Positions 1-6,690 of a stretch of DNA of 10,572 nucleotides are shown one piece after another (positions within the stretch are counted from its first letter, which is position 1; each line of letters opens with the position of its first letter). The notes beneath the pieces were generated by a model. It ran no database searches. It saw nothing but the letters and a program-made list of their open reading frames with translations, and was not told the DNA's origin. The stretch spans positions 1 through 10,572 of the forward strand of contig DADI01000053.1 in assembly GCA_002494975.1 (NCBI GenBank). Reading direction: 5' to 3'. Made by a program: the position numbers and the translations under genes. The DNA is from Euryarchaeota archaeon UBA556. Its GTDB lineage: Archaea; Thermoplasmatota; Poseidoniia; Poseidoniales; Thalassarchaeaceae.

Positions 1-201
1 TCAGTTGTTATTGAACAGGAGTGCTAGTTGCAAGATATTATTATTTACAGCAAGTTCCTCTGCTTCAGTAGTTATATTTGATAACTCAGATTCTAATTCA
101 GAAATTCTTTCGTCTTTCTCAGTACTTGAATCATTACCAGTACAACCTGAAATTAATGATGTCAAAAATATAAGAGTTAGGATAACTGCAATTTTTTTCA
201 T
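1..201 (-). CDS. Small coiled-coil lipoprotein
   Basis: This is a 66-residue secreted lipoprotein of unknown function. The N-terminus is a textbook lipoprotein signal: Lys-Lys at 2-3, a hydrophobic core at 4-17 and the lipobox LISGC ending at Cys20, the residue expected to be lipidated and kept at the outer face of the membrane. A short Ser/Thr/Asp-rich linker follows. A heptad-like acidic segment at about 30-53 (ISELESELSNITTEAEEL) suggests a coiled coil, and the protein ends in Asn residues. The stop codon lies at 1-3, so the gene is complete although it touches the window edge. It is divergent from the PKD-protein gene. A TATA-like box about 25 bases upstream suggests a leaderless or nearly leaderless transcript. 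I do not recognise a family; it could also be a shortened relative of a longer lipoprotein. Confidence 0.7.
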   Translation of the reverse strand: MKKIAVILTLIFLTSLISGCTGNDSSTEKDERISELESELSNITTEAEELAVNNNILQLALLFNNN

Positions 202-221
202 ATCCGTCCTAAGACTCCGAA

Positions 222-230
222 CTAAATAGG
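222..230 (-). promoter_or_regulatory. TATA-like box for the small lipoprotein
   Basis: On the minus strand this reads CCTATTTAG, centred about 25 bases before the ATG at 201. This is the archaeal TATA-to-start distance expected for a leaderless mRNA. The match to the TATA consensus is only moderate. Confidence 0.35.
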
Positions 231-283
231 TAATTCTCCTACAGCCTTATTCTAAGTGATAGATAGTGTACACAAAATATTTA

Positions 284-293
284 ACTATAAAAT
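284..293 (+). promoter_or_regulatory. Possible TATA box for the PKD-protein gene
   Basis: ACTATAAAAT is the best TATA-like stretch in the 141-base divergent gap. It would place transcription start near 313 and give an untranslated leader of about 30 bases before the ATG at 343. It would also exclude a start at the GTG at 256. I see no clear ribosome binding site before 343. Confidence 0.3.
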
Positions 294-342
294 CCATGTA
301 ATTGAAACAGATGTTGATAAGTACGGATACTACACGAAAATC

Positions 343-1134
343 ATGAAGATAATTATTTCAACCCTTAGTCTTGTATTGTTAGTATTATTCACAGCTACTG
401 GAGGAGCACTTGTTGCTACTTTTTCAACAGTAGGAACCTCTTCAAACCAACAATTTTCTATAGAGGCGCCGGCTGTATATGGAGTTAATGAATACACACT
501 AATAGAGGTTGATGAAGGGGATAATGATGAGGAAGAAGTTATTTTTGCTAAATTACATGAATTTATTTTTGAGAGTCAAAATTCGAATGGAATTATCTTT
601 TGGGATTTTGGAGATGGAAATTCCGCTACTGGTCAAGAGGTATCGCACACCTATGATGACCCTGGATATTATACGGTAACTGCTACATCGACTTCATCTA
701 AAAAAGTTGAATTATCAACACTAGAAGTTACAGTTGAAATGATTGGCTATGTGGAATCAGATAATATGGAATGCGCATGTGCTCCAACTGCTAAATCAAC
801 TATTGTAGATTTGATACCCCCTCAAGGACTGTTATCCTTCGAAGGCATTGTAACAGTGGAGCATGATGGGAGTAGTGAATCATGTACACTACGAAATCCA
901 CTTCAAGAATGTCATCTTCGTGTGATTATTGAATATACAAAGGACGGAGCCATAATAAATCAGAATATAATTTTTGATGGGACATTTAGAACAAATGAAA
1001 AAAATGTTCAGTTTGAAATCTCAGATTTAAATGTAGAGGAAGGCGAAGGCTTGCAGATACGTCTAGAAACTGATCAATTAAGAGATTGGCATAAACCAAG
1101 TACGACTTGGAGTATGACTGCTCCAATACAATAA
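343..1134 (+). CDS. Secreted PKD-domain protein
   Basis: This is a 263-residue exported protein. I chose the ATG at 343 because the protein then begins with a signal peptide or anchor: MKII, then a hydrophobic stretch at 3-29. The frame stays open to a GTG at 256, but that would put 29 hydrophilic residues before the signal. Residues about 70-132 form a PKD domain with the diagnostic FWDFGDG (86-92), SHTYDDPGYYTV (101-112) and a final LEVTVE strand. PKD domains are Ig-like surface modules, usually for adhesion or protein-protein contact. The C-terminal 130 residues are beta-rich, carry four cysteines (144, 146, 181, 190) and have no recognised domain. There is no C-terminal membrane helix, so it is either released or held by the N-terminal segment. 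Its partner or ligand is unknown. Confidence 0.72.
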   Translation: MKIIISTLSLVLLVLFTATGGALVATFSTVGTSSNQQFSIEAPAVYGVNEYTLIEVDEGDNDEEEVIFAKLHEFIFESQNSNGIIFWDFGDGNSATGQEVSHTYDDPGYYTVTATSTSSKKVELSTLEVTVEMIGYVESDNMECACAPTAKSTIVDLIPPQGLLSFEGIVTVEHDGSSESCTLRNPLQECHLRVIIEYTKDGAIINQNIIFDGTFRTNEKNVQFEISDLNVEEGEGLQIRLETDQLRDWHKPSTTWSMTAPIQ

Positions 1135-1145
1135 TCTCAATATTT

Positions 1146-1180
1146 TTTACTAAAACTTAGTTATTGGTAAAGTTAGTAAA
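1146..1180 (+). repeat. Inverted repeat upstream of the small ORF6C-like gene
   Basis: TTTACTAA at 1146-1153 is matched by its exact reverse complement TTAGTAAA at 1173-1180. A further ACTT/AAGT pairing extends inwards after a short bulge. The T-run at 1143-1148 could end the transcript of the PKD gene. The dyad centre is about 30 bases before the GTG at 1193, where an archaeal promoter would sit, so an operator role is also possible. Confidence 0.35.
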
Positions 1181-1192
1181 CAAATTGATATT

Positions 1193-1450
1193 GTGAAGAT
1201 ATTATCGGAGATAGAAAAATACATGGATGAAAATAATTCTAAGAAAATATGGACATATATCCAAGAGGCGGGAGACAAATTAGTAGGGAAATTACCCAAT
1301 TCAAGAAATCATCCAAAAGGAAGAAATCCCTATGCTCATGTTGCAATATGTGTAAAAAGTAAATTCGGACAGTCATACAAAGAAATTCCTGATGATAAAT
1401 ATCAAGAAGTCATAGAATTCATAGATTTTCTTGTGGAAAATCCAAACTAA
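1193..1450 (+). CDS. Small ORF6C-like protein
   Basis: This is an 85-residue soluble, basic-acidic mixed protein. The GTG at 1193 is the longest start. An in-frame ATG at 1223, preceded by GGAG at 1207-1210, is an alternative that removes ten residues. The C-terminal half, roughly residues 42-83, has the pattern RNPYAHVAICVKSKFG, then SYKEIPDDKYQEVIEFIDFL. This resembles the ORF6C domain found at the C-terminus of phage antirepressors and some stand-alone small proteins: a helix with a conserved aromatic/His, then FG-x-SYK-[DE]-[IL]-P, then a helix ending in EFI. No DNA-binding N-terminal domain is visible. No other phage gene lies nearby, so if the resemblance is real this is a stand-alone version. 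Function is unknown; a nucleic-acid-related or regulatory role is only a guess from the family. Confidence 0.6.
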   Translation: MKILSEIEKYMDENNSKKIWTYIQEAGDKLVGKLPNSRNHPKGRNPYAHVAICVKSKFGQSYKEIPDDKYQEVIEFIDFLVENPN

Positions 1451-1460
1451 TAATTATTAA
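1451..1460 (+). promoter_or_regulatory. TATA-like box for the DUF1295 gene
   Basis: TAATTATTAA directly follows the stop of the preceding gene and is centred about 25 bases before the ATG at 1480. This fits a leaderless archaeal promoter. AT-richness makes chance matches common. Confidence 0.3.
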
Positions 1461-1479
1461 CAAAATCACTTTAGATAGG

Positions 1480-2382
1480 ATGATGACAATGAGTTCAAGT
1501 CTCCAAGATATTCGTTTGACGACAATAGTAGTTGCCGTTACGACTCTGATTATTGTTTTGATTGTTAGCGCTGTACAAGAAAATTCAGTTGAGCTTTATG
1601 GTTACTCAGCAATAATTTACTGCGCAATTCTCTCAATAGGGATTCAGTTGATTGGATGGATTCCTGCTTCTATCAAGAAAACTGAACGTTTCTATGATAT
1701 TATTGGGGGATTCACATATATCTCAGTTGTTGTTTTCAGTTTATGGGTAGGTTCAGAAGCAGAATCTCCCAGTATCAGAGAATGGATTGTAAGTATTTTT
1801 GTTATAATTTGGTCTTTAAGACTCTCATTTTTCCTGTACCGACGTATTCATCGATCAGGGAAAGATGGACGTTTTGATAATTTGAAAACATCTTCTATTC
1901 GATTCTTAGTACCTTGGACTCTTCAAGGACTTTGGGTATTCTTAACTTTGTCCGCGGTTATAGTAATCAACAGTCAATCTACACCTGCTCCCCCAATAGG
2001 AATTTGGGACTATATTGGAATATTTGTTTGGTGTATTGGATTTGGAATCGAAGTCGTTGCAGATAATCAGAAAACACAATTCAACTCAAAGCCGGAAAAC
2101 AAAGGAAAATGGATATCTGAAGGGCTATGGTCACGAACCCGACATCCTAATTATTTGGGTGAAATACTTCTATGGACTGGGATATCATTTTTCGGCATAT
2201 CTTGCTTTACAGGATTAGAAAAAGTAGCATGGATTTCACCTATATTTGTATACTTTTTACTCGTCAATATAAGTGGTGTACCTATACTGGAGAAAAGGGC
2301 AAACGAAAAATGGGGAGACGTATCTGAGTATCAAGAATATAGAGAAAATACACCAAAAATATTCCCTAATCTAATTGGTTAA
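1480..2382 (+). CDS. DUF1295 / steroid 5-alpha-reductase-like membrane protein
   Basis: This is a 300-residue polytopic membrane protein, a usual length for the DUF1295 family. Hydrophobic segments lie at about 12-31, 40-61, 76-92, 101-120, 146-163, 175-192, 225-243 and 248-268. Family signatures are visible: WSLRLSFFLYRRI at 111-123 with a following GKDGRF, then ADNQKTQF at 194-201. The hallmark is the C-terminal block GLWSRTRHPNYLGEILLW at 215-232, which in the steroid-reductase/isoprenylcysteine-methyltransferase superfamily binds the nucleotide or methyl cofactor. It ends in KWGDVSEYQEYRENTPKIFP. Relatives reduce a double bond in a lipid-like substrate with NADPH, but the substrate of DUF1295 proteins is not established and I assign none. 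ATG codons at 1480, 1483 and 1489 are all possible starts. It stands alone, with no lipid-synthesis neighbour. Confidence 0.85.
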   Translation: MMTMSSSLQDIRLTTIVVAVTTLIIVLIVSAVQENSVELYGYSAIIYCAILSIGIQLIGWIPASIKKTERFYDIIGGFTYISVVVFSLWVGSEAESPSIREWIVSIFVIIWSLRLSFFLYRRIHRSGKDGRFDNLKTSSIRFLVPWTLQGLWVFLTLSAVIVINSQSTPAPPIGIWDYIGIFVWCIGFGIEVVADNQKTQFNSKPENKGKWISEGLWSRTRHPNYLGEILLWTGISFFGISCFTGLEKVAWISPIFVYFLLVNISGVPILEKRANEKWGDVSEYQEYRENTPKIFPNLIG

Positions 2383-2442
2383 GGTGAAAAAAAACAACTA
2401 TGGGATGCAAATGATTCTAGGCAGGAACCCCTACAGCAATGC

Positions 2443-3813
2443 ATGGGTCGCTTCTTGGTAGTCATCGTCTTGACCTCGTTAATGCTTACTTCGGCGTCCC
2501 CTATTGCTACAGCACAAGTAGGGCAACCAGATATTATTCAGGAACATTGGTATCATACATATGCAACTCTAACTCTAGATCTTAATGAGTGGGCTGATAA
2601 TAATCCAGAAATTGTTAATTTACTCTCAGTAGGTCAAACAGAGATGGGGCGAAATCTCTGGATGTTACAAATTTCTGACTGGAGTCAAGATACAAAACCC
2701 AATGGTGAGATAAAAGAGGTCGTATATATCGATGGAGGCCATCATGGAAATGAGCACTTAGGTACGGAACTTGCATTCCTTACAGCAGAATATTATATTG
2801 AAGGATGGGTAGATGGGAATCAGGATGTAATTGAGATTTTGGGGACTACAGAATTACATATTCTAATAATGCTGAATGCTGATGGTAATGATTTAGACAC
2901 TAGATGGAATATAAATCAAGTAGACTTGAATAGGAACTACGGCCATTACTGGAATACTTGCGATTCAACCCAACCGGGAAGTAGCGCATTCAGTGAATCC
3001 GAGACTCTAGCGAATTCGATTTATATGAATGAAGTTGTCCCTCATGCAGATTTGTATGTGACTATGCATACGGGAGTATGGATTATGCTTTACCCCTGGG
3101 GGAAATGGCCTCAACAGCCATCAGACTGGGAGATGTTCCATTTCATCAGAGATGATGTGAACTCTAACATATCCGAGATACCTATTCAAAACGCAAATCA
3201 AGGACTCTATCCAAACTGTGGAACTAGTCGAGATTACGGCTACGGCGTGATGGGTTACCCAACTTTTACTTTCGAAACAGATGATGAGCAATTCCTTCTA
3301 GGAACAGTAGAAGCACTCTCTGATAGATTGGGTGAAGAATTGGATGTGATGAAATATCTAATAGAAAATATATGGTATTGGCGAGCCCGTCTTGTAATAG
3401 AAGATCTCAAGATTGGAAATAGCCTATTAGAGGCATATGTAGTTAATCTTGGCCAAGCGAGTACTTCTAATGCTACGTTTCACTATTCAGATAAAAATGG
3501 AGAATTATTGTGGCATTCGGAAACTTTCGGAGTTAATGCAACCAATGAATCAATCGTAATTCTCGATTCTAATAATCTAAGTTTGGTCGATGACGGTGTC
3601 TGGAGTATTCACTATCAGAAAAGAGTAATTGATTCCGCTCAATGGGTTGATGAGTCAATTAATAATTCAGTGATAAAAATTACAACTAGCAATGAGGGTT
3701 TCTTACCTGCACCATCACTATTAATCAATCTAATAACATTAATCACAGCGGCGCTAGCAAGCAGAAAAAAAAAGAATATATTAGATAAAAACTCGAATAT
3801 AACTATTCTCTGA
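2443..3813 (+). CDS. Secreted M14 zinc carboxypeptidase with C-terminal sorting-like tail
   Basis: This is a 456-residue exported metallopeptidase of family M14 (carboxypeptidase A type), which trims C-terminal residues from peptides outside the cell. A signal peptide covers about 1-24 (cleavage near TAQVG). The zinc motif HxxE is HGNE at 101-104, and the third zinc ligand is His209 in TMHTG. The substrate-binding arginines and Asn appear as R154-W-N156 and D161-LNRN-Y166. The catalytic Glu is E278 in PTFTFETDD. All active-site residues are present, so it should be active. Residues about 315-415 form a beta-rich accessory domain. The C-terminus has GFLPAPS (419-425), a hydrophobic helix to about 439 and RKKK at 441-444, followed by a 12-residue tail. 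This is the layout of archaeal C-terminal sorting or anchoring signals. A role in scavenging dissolved protein is inferred. Confidence 0.88.
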   Translation: MGRFLVVIVLTSLMLTSASPIATAQVGQPDIIQEHWYHTYATLTLDLNEWADNNPEIVNLLSVGQTEMGRNLWMLQISDWSQDTKPNGEIKEVVYIDGGHHGNEHLGTELAFLTAEYYIEGWVDGNQDVIEILGTTELHILIMLNADGNDLDTRWNINQVDLNRNYGHYWNTCDSTQPGSSAFSESETLANSIYMNEVVPHADLYVTMHTGVWIMLYPWGKWPQQPSDWEMFHFIRDDVNSNISEIPIQNANQGLYPNCGTSRDYGYGVMGYPTFTFETDDEQFLLGTVEALSDRLGEELDVMKYLIENIWYWRARLVIEDLKIGNSLLEAYVVNLGQASTSNATFHYSDKNGELLWHSETFGVNATNESIVILDSNNLSLVDDGVWSIHYQKRVIDSAQWVDESINNSVIKITTSNEGFLPAPSLLINLITLITAALASRKKKNILDKNSNITIL

Positions 3814-3819
3814 ATAGTT
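3801..3819 (+). terminator. Hairpin spanning the stop codon of the M14 gene
   Basis: AACTATTC (3801-3808) and GAATAGTT (3812-3819) are perfect reverse complements with a three-base loop TCT. The TGA stop lies at the loop and right-arm junction (3811-3813). The stem is AT-rich and no long T-run follows, so it is a weak intrinsic terminator at best. It could instead protect the mRNA 3' end. Confidence 0.35.
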
Positions 3820-3851
3820 AATATAGATTTATGATAGAAACGGAGAATACC

Positions 3852-3864
3852 TTATTAATTAAAC
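3852..3864 (+). promoter_or_regulatory. TATA-like box for the acyl-adenylating enzyme
   Basis: TTATTAATTAAAC is centred about 25 bases before the ATG at 3883, as in leaderless archaeal promoters. A GAGGAG sequence touches the ATG directly, too close for normal Shine-Dalgarno use, which also favours leaderless initiation. Confidence 0.35.
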
Positions 3865-3882
3865 TACCATAATCATGAGGAG

Positions 3883-5577
3883 ATGAGTGTTAAGAATATC
3901 CTGGCTACTCTTTCTCAGAGAGTAGAAGAACATCCAGATAAGATAGCATTTGCTTTCCGAAAAAAGGATTCGAATGAAATCTCTTATGATGAAATTTCGT
4001 ATAGTGATTTGGATAAAAAAAGTAGTAAAGTAGCGAATTATCTTTCTCAAAGAGGATTCCATCATGGACTCATTACCTTAGTGATAATTAGACCAAATAT
4101 CGACTTTATAATACTACTTTATGGAATGATAAAATCAGGATCAGTTCCGCTACTAATCCCAAATTTGAACTTGAAAAATAGCTATGATAGAAGACAATTA
4201 AGGGCCATACTAAATCGTGCTAAACCCAGAGGAATAATAGGATTTAGAAAATCCTTATTCATCAGTTGGATTCTAAGATTTAGTAGAAAGTGTGATATGT
4301 CGATAAATATGAAACATCTAAAATCTTATTATACAAATACAAATAATGATTCTATATTTAATCTCGAAGATGGAAAAAACTGGGAGGAGACCCCAGCATT
4401 CGTCAAGTATACTACAGGAACAACAGGACCTGCAAAAGGGGTAGTTTACAACCATGGAATGCTTCATGCACATCTAAGACTTCTGAAATCTCAAGGAATG
4501 AATAAAGAGGAAGTTTTTTTTGGTCGTTCTGGAACCTTAATTGTTCATCCACTTCTTGGTATTACTTCTATTGTGAATACCTCAAAACCTCGACAAACAA
4601 CAGGCCAGAATATTGTTGATGAAATAAATCAATGGAAGGCATCAAGTGCATTTTTATCACCACCTTCTGCTATTAATTTAGCCAAATTCTTAGACTTACG
4701 GACTAATGATAAATGTCAAAATACGCCTATTTTACCATCACTAAAACGTCTTTATGTAGGTGGAGAGTCAGTATCTGCAAAGATAGTTCAGTTAATAGAA
4801 CCACATTTTTCAAAACATCGACCTGCTGATGGAGGGTTTCATCTGGTTTATGGAGCTACTGAAGGGTTTCCTTTATGCCAAGTTCAAACTAAAATGATAA
4901 TTGATACCGAATCTGAAACGAATTCTGGAGGAGGAATTTGTGTAGGTAGAGCAGTAGATGACATTAGAATTAAGATTCTGACATTTGAAGATGATTCTGG
5001 ACTATTCGACAGCTCTTCAGCAGTAGAAGTATCTGGAACTGGAGTCTCATCATTGGGAGAGATTTCAGTCCAAGGATCTGCTGTTTATTCAAACCTCATA
5101 GGAGAGGATGAAACTAAATTTGGAGGTTCTATTTCTTGGGCTACAGATGTACTAAACAAAAATTCATGGCATAGAACTGGAGATTTGGGATACAAAGATG
5201 AATTAGATAGGATTTGGTTAGTCGGAAGAAAGGCCCACAAAGTTCGATTAATAGATGGGAACACCCTATATACAAAGCAAGTCGAACAGTTCTTAGATTC
5301 TAGTTTGAATATACGTACAGCACTGGTCAATGGCCCAAGTAATTTGAAACCTGTAATCGTTGTAGAAAAACAGGAACAAAATTGGATTATACTAGAGGCG
5401 AAATTAAGGCAAAAAATTCCAAAATTATGCAAGGTTTTCAATATTGATTCTGATTTTATATTTATTCAATATGATAATGAATTCCCTGTTGATTCTGGCC
5501 ATGAAGCAAAAATCGAGCGTGAAAAACTAAGTGATTGGGCGAAAACAAAAATTCACATTAAAAATAGGAAAGTATAA
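3883..5577 (+). CDS. OleC-like acyl-adenylating enzyme (AMP-binding family)
   Basis: This is a 564-residue cytoplasmic ANL-superfamily enzyme that activates a carboxylic acid with ATP as an acyl-adenylate. Core motifs are present in order: the P-loop TTGTTGPAKG at 177-186 with VVYNHG after it, YGATE at 323-327, RTGD at 431-434, the hinge region VGRKAHKV at 447-454, and the C-terminal catalytic lysine K543 in FPVDSGHEAKI. The combination KGVVY-x-HG, VYGATEG, DRIW-x-x-GRKAHKV and P-V-D-x-x-H-x-AKI is closest, as I know the families, to OleC. OleC closes beta-hydroxy acids to beta-lactones in long-chain olefin synthesis. The related group is often labelled fatty acid CoA ligase. No OleA, OleB or OleD homologue lies in the window, so product and pathway are open; a long-chain acyl-CoA or acyl-AMP ligase is the main alternative. 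The 3' end overlaps the convergent exporter gene by 25 bases. Confidence 0.85.
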   Translation: MSVKNILATLSQRVEEHPDKIAFAFRKKDSNEISYDEISYSDLDKKSSKVANYLSQRGFHHGLITLVIIRPNIDFIILLYGMIKSGSVPLLIPNLNLKNSYDRRQLRAILNRAKPRGIIGFRKSLFISWILRFSRKCDMSINMKHLKSYYTNTNNDSIFNLEDGKNWEETPAFVKYTTGTTGPAKGVVYNHGMLHAHLRLLKSQGMNKEEVFFGRSGTLIVHPLLGITSIVNTSKPRQTTGQNIVDEINQWKASSAFLSPPSAINLAKFLDLRTNDKCQNTPILPSLKRLYVGGESVSAKIVQLIEPHFSKHRPADGGFHLVYGATEGFPLCQVQTKMIIDTESETNSGGGICVGRAVDDIRIKILTFEDDSGLFDSSSAVEVSGTGVSSLGEISVQGSAVYSNLIGEDETKFGGSISWATDVLNKNSWHRTGDLGYKDELDRIWLVGRKAHKVRLIDGNTLYTKQVEQFLDSSLNIRTALVNGPSNLKPVIVVEKQEQNWIILEAKLRQKIPKLCKVFNIDSDFIFIQYDNEFPVDSGHEAKIEREKLSDWAKTKIHIKNRKV

Positions 5578-6686
5578 GAAATAATTAATGCAGGTATTGC
5601 ACTGTATAATGTAGCAATTATTGCCATCTTAGGTGCTAATGCTATAGCCGGAAAAAGAGCGTCTCCATCATTAGAAATCGCATTACCTATCATAGCGGCG
5701 AAGGGTATTACACCATTCAGATATAATGTAGTGATTATTATTTGAGGCCCACAACCTGGAATAAAACCAACAAGAATTGCAATTAATGGTACGAATAGCC
5801 AACCTGCTTCCGCTAGAGCGGCAATATCTAAACCGAGATATTCAAATGCGTATTCATAAGTCAAGTAAGCTGCTATTACCCAAGATGTCACAAAAGATGT
5901 TTCTTCAGCAGTACGAGTGAAAGGGTGATCTAAATTAGCAGAAACTGCACTGATTGGAGATAGGGCCCAGATAAATATTGACATCATGGCACCAAATAGA
6001 CCTAGGGCTAAGGTAAGCCCTCCAAGTTCTGGAGTTTCCAATTGCATTAACTGCATAATACCAATGATAAGTCCAGGCAATACAATAATAATGTAAACAA
6101 TATCTATAACTCGAAGTTTACCGACCACTGGTATTTCATGATGTGTAATTTCTTGAACATATATTTCTCCAGGGTGGAAACGATCTACTAGCCATCCACA
6201 AACTATTCCAGTGGAACATGAAATTAACAATACTACGACATAAGTCATCGGTTCTTTAACTAACAATAAAAATGCTGCATCACCCATAGTTGAAATTAAT
6301 GCACCAACCATAGCACCTAGAGTAATATTACCTCTAGCAAATGACGTGATTACAACAACTGCACCTCCACAACCTGGTAATGCACCTAAGCCAGTTGCAA
6401 TAGGAACTTGCCAATTACCTCCCTGACGCATTTTTTCTCCTATATCAAAATCCAAAAAATGTTCTAAAGAAAAGAATAGTAATAATGTGATTGCAACGAA
6501 AACGGATACTTGTGTGTAGGCATCAAAAACCGAGGATCTAGTTAACTCACCTAAACGATTAGAGTTAAAGAGGGCTGAAGTAAGTAAAATAGCTGCTATT
6601 AATCGACCATATTTATCTGTAAATATGCGTAAAAAATTCATTCGAGAATTTTGATTACCATCCGGAGTAATAGAATTTGAATGCAA
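5553..6686 (-). CDS. Putative 10-TM manganese/heavy-metal exporter (ArsP_2 / PF11449 type)
   Basis: This is a 377-residue integral membrane protein of the family labelled putative manganese transporter, 10TM heavy-metal exporter or arsenic efflux protein. It has about ten hydrophobic segments and a clear internal duplication. The first half carries GALPGCGGAVVV (101-112) followed by GALISTMGDAAF (128-139). The second half carries GFIPGCGPQIII (307-318) followed by GNAISNDGDALF (334-345). The paired PGCG and GD signatures probably form a two-fold metal path. A soluble loop with histidines at 171-183 separates the halves. The start is a TTG at 6684-6686, chosen because GAGGA lies eight bases before it. 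An ATG at 6641 is the alternative. It begins only four bases after the DtxR-type regulator, so the two are surely cotranscribed. Metal-ion export is inferred from family and context; the actual ion (Mn, Fe, other) is not shown. Confidence 0.8.
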   Translation of the reverse strand: MHSNSITPDGNQNSRMNFLRIFTDKYGRLIAAILLTSALFNSNRLGELTRSSVFDAYTQVSVFVAITLLLFFSLEHFLDFDIGEKMRQGGNWQVPIATGLGALPGCGGAVVVITSFARGNITLGAMVGALISTMGDAAFLLLVKEPMTYVVVLLISCSTGIVCGWLVDRFHPGEIYVQEITHHEIPVVGKLRVIDIVYIIIVLPGLIIGIMQLMQLETPELGGLTLALGLFGAMMSIFIWALSPISAVSANLDHPFTRTAEETSFVTSWVIAAYLTYEYAFEYLGLDIAALAEAGWLFVPLIAILVGFIPGCGPQIIITTLYLNGVIPFAAMIGNAISNDGDALFPAIALAPKMAIIATLYSAIPALIISYTFLFLM

Positions 6687-6690
6687 AATA

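Noticed and set aside
256..342. GTG at 256 as the start of the PKD protein
   Set aside because: It would bury the signal peptide behind 29 polar residues and would start upstream of the best TATA-like box. The ATG at 343 fits better.
3875..3886. Three-codon frame ATG AGG AGA TGA overlapping the start of the acyl-adenylating enzyme
   Set aside because: It is too short to judge. A regulatory upstream frame cannot be told from chance without conservation.
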